64,000 bases of DNA from Polytrichum commune (Eukaryota; Streptophyta; Polytrichopsida; Polytrichales; Polytrichaceae): contig OX485805.1 in assembly GCA_950295325.1 (NCBI GenBank), forward strand, positions 34,273,501 to 34,337,500. Reading direction: 5' to 3'. The notes beneath the pieces were generated by a model. That model was given only the letters and a program-made list of their open reading frames with translations, was not told the DNA's origin and ran no database searches. This document shows, in pieces, positions 25,601 to 35,149 of this stretch. Made by a program: the position numbers and the translations under genes. The number at the start of each line of letters is the position of its first letter. The stretch's first letter is position 1.

Positions 25601-26700
25601 TTGGTGGGCTTCACCACTCTACCAATCGGCAAACCCCAACTCCCTTGTGAGCTTTGGGGTCATGAAAGAATGCCTTAACTCTTTGTCAACCCATGAGACA
25701 AGCCTCCCATTCATTTGAGCCTCAAGGTACAAAATACTTGGCCTCGGCTTAAGGCTACTAGCCTTGGCCACAAAGCCATCGTCCAACATTTAGTCCTCGG
25801 CAACTTGGCTTGGCTTGGTCCGCAAAGCCAACTTTAAACATTTCGTCCGCGGGACAAATTGGTTTGGTGCCACAAAACCAATTTCTAATAATTTGTCCGC
25901 AAAACAAACATGTTTTGCCTTGGTAGCACAAAGCCACCTTCCCACACTCCGTCCGCGGCACGAACATGAATTGCCTTGGTAGGACAAACCCACCTCCCAA
26001 CATTCCGTCCGCGGCACAAGTATAATTTGCTTTGGAAGCATAAAGCCACCTTTCAACATTCCGTTAGCGGCACCAACATGTTTTGCCTAAGTAAAATGGA
26101 CCAAACAATTTGCACTCATTTCTTTGGGACCTACTTTGGCTAAAGCCACTTGTGGTGATGCGCCGCCGAACTTCTCTTTGGGACCATTGGCTTCAATGCT
26201 CTTGCAAACTTGATGGTCCCCACCGTGTCCTCAAGAAGCCTTGGGGACTTAAACAAGGCATCCACCACCCGCTTTTAAAACCCCACCTAAAATGATGCAT
26301 TTCTTAGAAAGCTCGTCCGTTTTAGGTGTATCCTTCATTTGTGCGTTTGAATAGCGCACATAGGCCTTAAGAGGCCCCGGGTGCCTCATTAGCACCAAAT
26401 TCATTCCAACATCAATACCTTCCAAGCATTTCGAATTGGAATTTCAATCCAACATTAATACCCTCCAAGGTTTTGGGTGCTTTCGGTATTCTAGGCCCCA
26501 AATGTTTTTTGAGGTTTGCGGGAGCCCTTTTCAAAGCACTCCTCCATTTTCCTTACCAAATCCACCCTCATGCCCACCATTGTCATTTGAACCAATGGTA
26601 TGGTCAAATTCCACTTGCACATGATCCTTGTTCCAATTTGAGCCTCACAACCTTTTAGAAACCCCGGGTCACCATCATAACCCGCTTATATGATAGCCAT
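22650..26700 (-). pseudogene. Gypsy-like gag-pol remnant, element 2
   Basis: On the minus strand: gag remnant from about 26700 to 26270; a zone of repeated, degraded Cys-rich units at 26060-25760; protease-like part at about 25730-25330; RT remnant with the same internal deletion near 25100-25250; RNase H repeats at about 24930-24300 (units of about 228 bp, HTGAS in place of HTDAS where readable); integrase at 23880-22881; tail with HPTFHVS near 22770. Frames are broken throughout. Confidence 0.85.
22881..23636 (-). pseudogene. Integrase core of element 2
   Basis: Two open pieces in one frame (23636-23427 and 23408-22881) are separated by the same TAG codon as in the sister elements. MDLITSLP, VWDQDPKF and DGKAERVNG show the Asp, Asp and Glu positions of the catalytic core. 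It has 175 open residues after the stop. Confidence 0.85.
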
Positions 26701-26729
26701 GCTTCCCTCAAAGTGCTAGCTCAAGTATT

Positions 26730-26749
26730 GGAACCCTGCTCTGATACCA
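26730..26749 (-). other. Primer binding site, element 2
   Basis: The complement reads TGGTATCAGAGCAGGGTTCC, identical to element 1, next to the 5' LTR at 26752. Confidence 0.9.
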
Positions 26750-26751
26750 AG

Positions 26752-27727
26752 TGTCGCAACCCTTGCTAGCCCCCCCTTGACCATCTTGCCAATTTTCAAT
26801 TCTAGCAAAGGTTACAAGTGGCTAACCCTTCGCATACCGCCATGCTAATGGTTAGCTCCTCTAACCCCGGACCAATAGTTCATAGGAGGGAACCAACCCT
26901 CCTACTTTGCTTTCGGGACTCACCCCTTAATCGGTAACCCATTTCCCCAATGTGGACTTCCATCCATGGAAGTCCAATCCTATGTTGATCATCGCGTTGC
27001 CGGAGCAACACTACAACAACCCGAAGCATACTAGGCAACTATGGCCTCACAATAGGCCAAAGCCCATGGAGGCCTTGCCGTTCGGCCTCGGGTGGGTGAG
27101 GCCACACCACCTCACCCATATAAGCCTCTAGGACTCTACACGGAGCCCCTACCCCACCGCCAACCAACCTCTTGTCTCTCTACCAAGAGTTGGGGCCAAG
27201 TGGACATTTTCCCTTAGCTGCTGGGCCTAGAACCCCCCCAGCAGCTTCAGACCATCATAACTTCCTTGTATGATGTCTGATCATAACAACCAACCACTCC
27301 ATCCTCATGTACGCTTCACGTAGATGCCGATGGACTCCTCACTTGCCCCATTCGGGCAAGGCTTGAGGAAGTTATGCCTGTTTGAACCTTGGCAGTCCTG
27401 GGAATCACTCCCAGGCACTGCTGTACCAGGGCGCTGTCCCGGGACAGCGCCCCACTCAAATGGCCATAACTCCTAGCTCTCACCTCCGATTGAGGTGATC
27501 TTGAGCATTCTAGAATCACCACGCCATGAGCTACGCATAGCTCATGGCCTCACCCTCATGCCTCCTAGTCTTTGTGGGTGGGAGGCGTTCCCAACGCCCG
27601 GGGCCCTCACCCACACTAGGATCACTTGGGCCCTCTCACCAATGGCGCCACAAGTCCCGGGTGTCACTCCGGGGTCCCCCTTGTGCCCATGGTGTTTCGG
27701 GCACTCCTTATGGAGAGGTGTGCGACA
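26752..27727 (-). repeat. Gypsy-like element 2, 5' LTR
   Basis: 976 bp, paired with 20660-21635. It ends GTGTGCGACA where the partner has GTGCGCGACA. Confidence 0.95.
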
Positions 27728-28095
27728 CTGCGGTACGGAAGATGAAGGTAAATCCAAATGATCTTCATCCGCATTGTCAGCATAGCAGCCTCCCCGACAA
27801 TGTCTAGGTCATCATCAGATGCAGATGGCCAAGTGGCCATGTCATCAGATGACCAATCCCCTATTTCACTGAACCCATCCATTCTGCCTACACACATGAA
27901 CATTGAACATTGTCAAAAAACCACAAAAATTGTAGGTTCAAATCGAAGAACACAAAAACCATCTTATATAAACAAAATTGCAAATACTCAGTGCTCATAC
28001 AAGTTCATATGACTGCTATGCCACTGGGTTTGTAAAGGTTTCGGGTGGCCAGTGGACACACTGTCATCCAGATCCCATCCACACTTAGAGGCTGG

Positions 28096-28744
28096 GTTTG
28101 GGTCGAGCGACCCAAACCTTTTGGGAGGATGGGTTCAGGCTCAATACAGAGAGCACCCACACTTAGGTGTTGGGTTTAAGTCGAGCGACCCAAACCTTTT
28201 GGCAGGATGTGTTCAGGCTCACTACAGACAACATCCACACTTAGGGGCAAGGTTTGGGTCGGGCGACCCAAACCTTTTGGCAGGATGGGTTTAGGGTCAC
28301 TATAGAGAGCACCCACATTTAGGGGGCTGGGTTTGGGTCGAGCGACCCAAACCTTTTGGCAGGATGGGTTCAGGCTCACTACAGACAACATCTACACTTA
28401 GGGGCTGGGTTTGGGTCGAGCGACCCAAACCTTTTGGCAGGATGGGTTTAGGGTCACGACAGGGAGCACCCATACTTAGGGGGCTAGGTTTGGGTCGAGC
28501 GACCCAAACCTTTTGGCAGGATGGGTTTAGGGTCACTACAGAGAGCACCCAAACTTAGGGGGCTGGGTTTGGGTCGAGCGACCCAAACCTTTTGGCAGAA
28601 TGGGTTCAGGTTCACAACAGTGAGCACCCACACTGTAGGGCTGGGTTTGGGTCGATCGACCCAAACCTTGAGGCAGGATGGGTTCAGGCTCACAATAGAG
28701 AGCACCCACACTGTAAGGCTGGGTTTGGGTCGACCGACCCAAAC
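28096..28744 (-). repeat. 78-bp palindrome array, left copy (9 units)
   Basis: Nine units of 78-79 bp, each holding one palindrome, begin at 28096, 28174, 28252, 28331, 28409, 28488, 28567, 28645 and 28723. Centres run AG, AG, GG, AG, AG, AG, AG, AT, AC. This is the reverse complement of the order in the right copy, which has 14 units. The array lies between the TATA box (28960-28966) and the first ATG (27882), that is in the leader or first intron of the DUF7869-like gene. Confidence 0.93.
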
Positions 28745-28959
28745 AATTCCGCAAAATCCGCCTATTTATTCGGGTGATTCTCTATTAATCTATATATAAC
28801 CTATTTGGGTTAACTGAACTCGTAGATGCTTGTTGTAATTAGCTGCTCATGAATGGAAGCGTACACAAACCGTGTATTACAGCTCCAACTTAGAGAGCTT
28901 GCAGCAATCTCAAGATTGGGACATGAAAGAAAGAACCAGCATTTGGGGGGAGTTGGGCT

Positions 28960-28966
28960 CTTTATA
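28960..28966 (-). promoter_or_regulatory. TATA box for the left DUF7869-like gene
   Basis: TATAAAG on the minus strand, in a GC-rich context (GCGGGTAG before, AGCCC after) and identical in the right copy. It points toward the palindrome array and the gene. Confidence 0.6.
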
Positions 28967-29366
28967 CTACCCGCCTCCGCTTTGGGCATCCTCTTTGGAT
29001 GCCTTTCCCGCCTGGTCTCCTTTGGACGTTAATTCAAACCTTCTGACTCAATTTCCCGCTTCTTGTCAATAATAGACAATTTATATTTAGTTTGGCTCTT
29101 CGTTGCCCCAACCATCAAATGAATAATTCAACATATATTTAAAGTTGTTACCACCTTAACTTGGTCAACACTATTCTTCAACTCTTTCATAATTAGTTTT
29201 ATACATGAATACACCACCACCTTCCCTATTGCCATCTCCTTTCTCCTTTTATCATTGTTGTATTTTTTTCTCACATCCTTACTAATACCAAATCCCTATA
29301 TGTAACTTCCATATATCACCATAGTGGATATTTAGTGTTTGAGTTTACATTTAATGTTACTTACTC

Positions 29367-29502
29367 TCATAGGGTTAGTAATAGGAAGTGTATGCGTTCG
29401 TTTTAAGTGTATCAAACACTAACTATCATATAACTAAAACGGATATAAAGATTTTGATACACTACATATGAACGCATACACTGAATACCAATAACCCTAT
29501 GA
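29367..29502. repeat. MITE-like inverted repeat, left copy
   Basis: Arms of about 50 bp (29367-29416 and 29453-29502) begin TCATAGGGTTA and contain GTGTATGCGTTC and AGTGTATCAAA in inverted order around a 36-bp AT-rich loop. The same structure is at 57596-57730. No clear target duplication is visible. Confidence 0.7.
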
Positions 29503-30310
29503 CAATATGTAAGATTATATCTATTAAGGGGTTTTACTCTACTTGTAGTCAAACATTATGGTATATTTCAAACAATATATTGACAAAAGATGTGCCTGTA
29601 TTATAAAACTTCATATACTAAAAGTCACTAAATATAATAGTTAATGCAATTATTTAGACTCTCACATGAGGACTTATATTTTGAAAACAAATAATTAATG
29701 CCATGACAAACTTGAATAATTTGGCCAACTTTCAATTTCCGCTAATTAAAAGAACATATGTTGTGTTGTAATATGTGCACCCAATATTGCTTCATCCTCA
29801 AGGCTCCAAGTGTGACAATAACCTAGTACCTATGTGGAAGTCATTAATGGAACCATAAACCACAAATGACATTTGGCACGTTCAATCTTTCAAGGATGTT
29901 TGAACCTATCGTGAAGTCCCTTGAACTCTACCAATGTGTGTGAGCAAAACATGCAAAGTTCAAAAGGTATGTCCTCATATCATTCACAACATGAAATCTA
30001 CCTTAAATTAATATATAATATTTCACTATTCCAAATAACATGTTAACATGAACAACATCCTATCCATTATAATCTAGTTCTTATGCTTTTCTTACCAGGT
30101 GACAAGGTTATAGGTTAATATTGTATCACCTACTTGTGAGCACAATATCATTTATTTCCTTTAGTGCGTTCATTCATGAAAAACCACACATCCATCTTTC
30201 ACGTTTGTGAATTAGGATGTTGTGATGACAATATACATTTGTATTGGAAACTACAAACACCAAGGCCCATGTCATTTGACCTATGTGCCATCCAGTTATG
30301 GTTTGTGTTG

Positions 30311-30337
30311 TTTAGGGTTTAGGGTTTAGGGTTTAGG
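30311..30337. repeat. Short TTTAGGG telomere-like tract, left copy
   Basis: Just under four units of TTTAGGG, the plant telomere repeat, mirrored as CCCTAAA at 56747-56773. It is too short to be a telomere and is carried by the transposon. Confidence 0.85.
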
Positions 30338-30971
30338 CATCATCAAACATCAAACTGAATGTTTAAATGACTTCATATGATATATGAACTCCATGGGGTT
30401 GCAGTAGATACATTTGTAATCATTTGTTTCTCCCATGTATTTCAAATGTGAACTTCTAAGTACATATATTATTGTTCACTCTAATGCTACTTGTTAGGGT
30501 ATCCATTATAGACTAGAGCATTGTCCTCTACCAACAACCATCATATAAATTACAATACATAATCCTAAACTGTTAACCATGTGAATGGTTACCATATTTA
30601 TATTATTGCACCGTGTAATTGCCTTTGTGGATTGCAATATAATAATTATGACTTACTCCTCTTAGACTTTGTAACACTCTCATATGATTCCATAAATTAC
30701 ATTATTCATACACCAAAACGATAATGGCTACATTCTACGATGTTATCAATTCCAATGGGTGATCATTCAATTGAACACCATTAAAATATGAGTTGGCGAT
30801 GGTGTTAATTTTGTGGAATACCTTAGTCCACGTAGGTTTTTGAGTGGTATTGAATTGCCGCTAATGAATAGCGGGTTAGAAGGCCAGGGCCGGGCGGCCA
30901 AGAGAGGCGCCGGCCCTCCTATGTCCCGCACCTAGGGGCAAGGACAACCAGGAAGGCAATCTCCCTAGGGT

Positions 30972-31056
30972 GGCAGGTGTCAACACCACAAGCCTCGCGG
31001 GCAACCACCTTCACCAAGGAGGTGTCGACACCTGGCAGGGTGTTGGCCCGCGAGGC
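30972..31056. repeat. GC-rich interleaved inverted repeats, left copy
   Basis: GGCAGGTGTCAACACC (30972) pairs with GGTGTCGACACCTGGC (31021), and GCCTCGCGGGC (30992) pairs with GCCCGCGAGGC (31046). The order a-b-a'-b' would form interlocked rather than nested stems. The same set occurs near 56035-56125. Confidence 0.7.
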
Positions 31057-31085
31057 TTCTGAGCCGTTGATGTGCCCGGCGCAAT

Positions 31086-31828
31086 CTAATGGCCCGGATT
31101 CGAGGGTTTAGGGTGACCCCTTCCGCTCTCTCCTTCTCTCCCCTCCTCTTTTTTTCTTTATCTTTTTTTCTTCATCTCTTCCTCCGCGCCAAGCGCCGCT
31201 CTTGGAAACTCCGCCGCCGCTTTCCATAGCGCCGCGCCAAGCGCTTCCACTCCCACCTTTTTATTTTGTCTTGGACGCGCCGCTTCCTGCTTCTTTCTCT
31301 TCATTTCTCTCCTCCTCTCTGATGCTTATCCTCCTTGGCTCTTATTCTATTCTATTTCTCTATTCTTGTTGTAGAATGCACGTATTGAGTGACTTCAGTT
31401 TGGTTTTGTTGTGTTGAAGTCCTTTCTTGTTGCAGAGTGCATGTAGTGAGTGACATCAGATTAGGGTGTGATAGAGAGGTAGTCTCCTCCTCTTCTCTGA
31501 TTCTATTTTGTTTCTCTCTTCTTGTTCTAGAATGCACGCATTGAGTGACTTCAGGTAGGTTTTGTTGTGTTGAACTTTTTTCTTGTTGTAGAGTGCATGC
31601 ATTGAGTGACATCAGATTTGGGTGTGATAGAGAGGCAAAGTTCTTTCAAATTAGGCCTCAGCTTGCAAGAATCAGGGTGTTTGTGAGAGGGTTTTAGTGT
31701 ACTTGTGAGAATCATAGTTCATCTCAGGTGTTTCTGAGTGTAGATTTTTAGTGATATCATAGAGATTCTGGGTTCCGGTTCTAAAAATCAGATTTGAAAG
31801 CAGCTTGAAAGACTATGATCAACAAGGT
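31086..31828 (+). other. Leader exon of the ParB-like gene, left copy (non-coding)
   Basis: This pyrimidine-rich stretch matches the complement of 55363-55990. It ends in a donor-like AAG/GTAAAC at 31828/31829. 31357-31640 holds a tandem duplication of about 156 bp that the right copy lacks. Small open frames here are not conserved between the copies, so I treat it as untranslated leader. Confidence 0.5.
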
Positions 31829-32015
31829 AAACAATTTCACTTGACCTAATTTGCTTCATTTATTTAGGGTCCTATTTCATATACAATGTATAAGCATTGT
31901 ATATCTTGTCTAAACATTAAACATGTTATGGAAATTCAACAGTTTCGGGAGACGACCCAAACCACAATTTAAAATCTAATAAAACATTGAAAACTGGCTT
32001 GAAAATTAAGTTAAA

Positions 32016-32073
32016 GTTTGGATCGTTCGACCCAAACTCTTGCCTCATCATGTTTGGGTCGATCGACCCAAAC
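32016..32073. repeat. Two palindromes at the truncated end of the left copy
   Basis: Copies at 32016-32037 (GGATCG in the left arm, centre TT) and 32052-32073 (centre AT). They match the intron array at 54145-55174. Similarity to the right copy fades just after them. Confidence 0.85.
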
Positions 32074-32091
32074 AGTCAGGGTTGTCTATTG

Positions 32092-32159
32092 TGTCGTGAC
32101 GGAGGGTAATCCCGACATAATGTCGTGCCGTCACGACACGTCTCCGTCACGACATTATG
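32092..32159. repeat. Strong hairpin at the junction of the two large copies
   Basis: TGTCGTGACGGAG (32092-32104) is the exact complement of CTCCGTCACGACA (32142-32154). CATAATGTCGTG (32116-32127) is the exact complement of CACGACATTATG (32148-32159). A third partner, CCGTCACGACA, is at 32128-32138. No copy was seen elsewhere in the window. Confidence 0.85.
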
Positions 32160-32256
32160 ACGGATGATGTCTTTATCCTGCCGGACTTGAATTTTACCGA
32201 ATTTTTTGTGTATTTACATTACCCCATTGCGGACACGTAGGAGTTACGATGTCCAC

Positions 32257-32287
32257 GTAACACTATATTCGTTAAATTGAGACTTTT
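32257..32287. repeat. Terminal inverted repeat, right copy, left end
   Basis: GTAAC, then CACTATATTCGTTAAATTGA, then GACTTTT is the exact complement of 63164-63193. The match extends three bases further out (CAC/GTG). Beyond that, weak similarity continues (TGTCxGCAA and a GTAA-rich stretch), so the true border may lie somewhat outside CACTA. Confidence 0.85.
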
Positions 32288-32806
32288 TGGGCATTTTGAG
32301 ACATTCACATAAATAAGAACAAGGATAAATGGAACACGTATTGGAGAAAGTTGTAAGATGCGAACACTTTGAAGCAGGTGTTTAGACCAAGAACCCCATA
32401 AATAACTCATATTTGTGATGGTTTAGGGTGGGCAATCCAAATCTTAGACCACATTTAAGGGGAAACCTTAAAACATTCATATTATTGAACACAAAATATT
32501 AGAGCTTGTATGAATATGGTTTGGGTAGGGCAATCCAAACCATAGATCTTATTGAAGGGTTAATATGTTAACCAATATAATATTGCATACAAAATATTCC
32601 AAACTCATATTTGTGATGGTTTAGGTAGGGCAATCCAAACCTTAGACCATATGGAAGGGGAAATCATGTCTAACTTGTATTATTGCAAAAAAAAACATAC
32701 AAAGTGTGGCATGTAAAATGCATATCATGCTAACACCACACATGCATTGGATAGTGCGACCCAAAATGTTCTTGCCTATGGCCCAAAACCCTACGCCTAC
32801 TATGGC
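32288..32806. other. 3' region of the cargo unit, with decayed palindromes
   Basis: Non-coding. Three related units are spaced 98-100 bp apart, each with a decayed palindrome of the form GGTTTxGGTAGGGCAATCCA at 32420, 32518 and 32618. The inner part has changed but the outer arms GGTTT and AAACC are kept. Confidence 0.65.
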
Positions 32807-33124
32807 CTATCTAGCCTCGGATACTACCTCTTTTTCTTTTGCTTCATTTTCTTTTGCTTTTTTTTCTTTTGCCTCTTTTTCTTTTGCTGCAGCTTCTTTT
32901 GCTCGCATTGCTTCAACATTCCTGAAAATCTCCGCCCCGCGACTATAGCCATTCTTGGGGTGAACGCCATCAATAACACATTTTGTATTCCGTCGGCCGC
33001 CCGAATTATACGACGAAGAATTCGAATACGATGAAGTGGACTGTCTTGCATTTCTGGTCATGGAGTAGAAACGCTCCAACTCGATGGACGCACTAGACCG
33101 CATAGGTTTACGGGTGGGAGCAAC
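32807..33124 (-). CDS. Last exon of a second minus-strand cargo unit
   Basis: An acceptor GCGTTGCAG precedes the exon at 33124. The frame reads VAPTRKPMRSSASIELERFY, then a Ser/Asn/Tyr-rich stretch, then a Lys/Glu/Ala-rich tail (AKEKEAKEKKAKENEAKEKE) that should be a charged helix or coiled coil, and stops at 32807. Its phase (0) fits the donor of the exon at 40544. Gypsy-like element 3 lies in the intron between them. I recognise no domain and propose no function. Confidence 0.5.
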   Translation of the reverse strand, partial: VAPTRKPMRSSASIELERFYSMTRNARQSTSSYSNSSSYNSGGRRNTKCVIDGVHPKNGYSRGAEIFRNVEAMRAKEAAAKEKEAKEKKAKENEAKEKEVVSEAR

Positions 33125-33167
33125 CTGCAACGCGTCAACGCAAGAACACATGTGTTAGTTTAGGGAG

Positions 33168-34140
33168 TGTCGCAACCCTTGCTAGGTCCCTTAACACTCT
33201 TGCCAATTTTCGTTTCTAGCAAAGGTTACGAGCGCTAACCATTCGCATTCCGCCATGCTAATGGATAGCTCCTCTTACCCCGGACCAATAGTTCATAGGA
33301 GGGAACCAACCCTCCTACTTTGCTTTCGGGACTCACCCCTTAATCGGTAACCCATTTCCCCAATGTGGACTTCCATCCATGGAAGTCCAATCCTATGTTG
33401 ATCATCGCGTTGCCGGAGCAACACTACAACAACCCGAAGCATACTAGGCAACTATGGCCTCACAATAGGCCAAAGCCCATGGAGGCCTTGCCGTTCGGCC
33501 TCGGGTGGGTGAGGCCACACCACCTCACCCATATAAGCCTCTAGGACTCAACGCGGGGCCCCTACCCCACCGTCAACCAACCTCTTGTCTCTCTACCAAG
33601 AGTTGGGGCTAAGTGGACATTTTCCCTTAGCTGCTGGGCCTAGAACCCCCCCTGCAGCTTCAGACCATCATAACTTCCTTGTATGATGTCTGATTCCAGC
33701 AACCAACCACTCCATCTTCATCTACGCTTCACGTAGATGCCGATGGACTCCTCGCTTGCCCCATTCGGGCAAGTGGTGAGGAAGTTATGCCTGTTTGAAC
33801 CTTGGCAGTCCCGGGAATCACTCCCAGGCACTGCTGTACCAGGGCGCTGTCCCGGGACAGCGCCCCACTCAAATGGCCATAACTCCTAGCTCACACCTCG
33901 GATTGAGGTGTTCTTGAGCATTCTAGAATCACCACGCCATGAGCTACGCATAGCTCATGGCCTTACCCTTGTGCCTCCTAGTCTTCGTGGATGGGAGGCG
34001 TTCCCAACGCCCGGGGACCTCATCCACACTAGGATCACTTGGGCCCTTTCACCAACGGCGCCACAAGTCCCGGGTGTCACTCCGGGGTCCCCCTTGTGCC
34101 CATGGTGTTTCGGGCACTCCTCATGGAGAGGTGCGCGACA
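33168..34140 (-). repeat. Gypsy-like element 3, 3' LTR
   Basis: 973 bp, paired with 39471-40443. The first 60 bases (TGCTAGGTCCCTTAACACTC) form a different subtype from elements 2 and 4, which read TGCTAGCCCCCCC. Confidence 0.95.
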
Positions 34141-35149
34141 CTCACCCCCACCAAACAGAGTCGATGCCCTCATCGACTATACTCGTAGTCGGCACACCAA
34201 TTCTCAAGTTGCCATCCTCTATGGTGCGGCATTGTGTTTACCTTAGGGCGCGATCCCCACAATGCATCTTCAAATTTGGCATAGTCCCAAAGGTGTCGTT
34301 ACTAGGTGGTCCGTTAGCGACCTTGGAACTCCTCCAAGCACCTAACCTACACTAGACCCACCTACTTTGAGACTCACTTGGGTTGCCCCTCTTTTGGGGC
34401 CTCCCCCGTTAGGCTCCACTAGCCTAACATGACACATCTAGGCGAGACCTCAACGCTTCCACTAAGTTGTCTCGGTTGCAACTCCGAGATGGCTTTCCAT
34501 TGTTAAGCCACGCCTCGATCGCACGGGGGTGATGCCAAGTCCCGCCCGACTCGGTTCCCACTTTGCTCTTTCGAGACATGGGTTCATGACTCCCATGCGC
34601 CAACTCTCGTTAGCTCGCGGGTAGCACTTTTATGAGCACGCGCCATCACCTTGTCCCCGCCCGGACAAGCCCACAACTAAGAAGTTTCTTGGTTTTATCC
34701 AAGGCCCCTCCAAGCCATGGCCCCCAATTACTCGGCTTACCCAACCTAGTTTGGCATATCTATTCCCCCTCTTCCATTAACCAAGCACAAGTACAAGACT
34801 AGGACCTCATCTCATACTTTTCTCTTTGCACCACTAAAGTTTGGACTTTATTCCCTCAAGCCAAAGATCAAGTTCGTGTTGTGGAATAATTAGCCTCGAA
34901 GTTACGTGTGCTACTAGCGTCTCTCCCCCTCACTAAAGGAGATTGATGTCCTCATCAATGCCTACGCTTCATTTTATTGGAATGTCTAGCCTTAGTTTCT
35001 TCAAAGTGCTTTACCAATTCCTTGGCGTTCATCATGTCTCTTGCCGCTACCCAAACGGCTTCTTTCCATGGTATCCTCATCATTTCACCAACTACTCCTT
35101 TGTACATTTTCTTCCTTTTCACTTGGGATTCCTACACTTGAGGATGCCC

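Larger units (their letters stand above)
20660..27727 (-). mobile_element. Gypsy-like LTR element 2, RT-deleted
   Basis: LTRs of 976 bp lie at 20660-21635 and 26752-27727. The target duplication CTGCG is at 20655-20659 and 27728-27732. The element reads on the minus strand: primer site at 26730-26749, purine tract complement at 21636-21650. It sits in the first coding exon of the left DUF7869-like gene. I noted at least four LTR differences, so it is older than elements 1 and 4. Confidence 0.95.
17334..27882 (-). pseudogene. DUF7869-like putative transposase gene, left copy, split by element 2
   Basis: On the minus strand the gene starts at an ATG at 27882 (MDGFSEIGDWSSDD). A frameshift near 27780 follows, then interruption at 27728/20659 by gypsy-like element 2. 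It continues to about 19560, then through an intron to an exon near 19213-18945, and after a second intron through 18818-17334. The last exon is fully open for 494 residues. It includes RVQLDNCAKDNKSRYVFAYW and VGHTHDDIDASFGRWS, the conserved Asp/Asn/His motifs of this family. DUF7869 proteins are widespread in plants and animals with no proven role. Its place between transposon ends makes a transposase likely. This copy is broken but keeps the C-terminus that the right copy lost. Confidence 0.8.
28967..31085. other. Shared 5' region between divergent genes, left copy
   Basis: About 2.1 kb, mostly AT-rich and nearly identical to 56000-58132 inverted. No coding frame. It holds a 136-bp inverted-repeat element, a short TTTAGGG tract and a GC-rich interleaved inverted repeat, listed separately. 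Promoters for both divergent genes should lie here. Confidence 0.6.
16802..32080 (-). mobile_element. Large CACTA-like transposon, left copy, inverted and partial
   Basis: Read on the minus strand this region matches 54250-63193 of the right copy in order: palindrome intron, leader exon, hairpins, TTTAGGG tract, TATA box, 78-bp array and DUF7869-like gene. The outer end at 16802 carries the same terminal repeat as 63164-63193 (GTAACAxTATATTCxTTAA). The other end stops at about 32080, inside the first intron of the ParB-like gene, so the rest of that gene is missing. Gypsy-like element 2 is nested at 20660-27727. Confidence 0.8.

Noticed and set aside
30311-30337. A true or relic telomere
   Set aside because: It has fewer than four units and an identical tract is in the other copy of the transposon, so it travels with the element.
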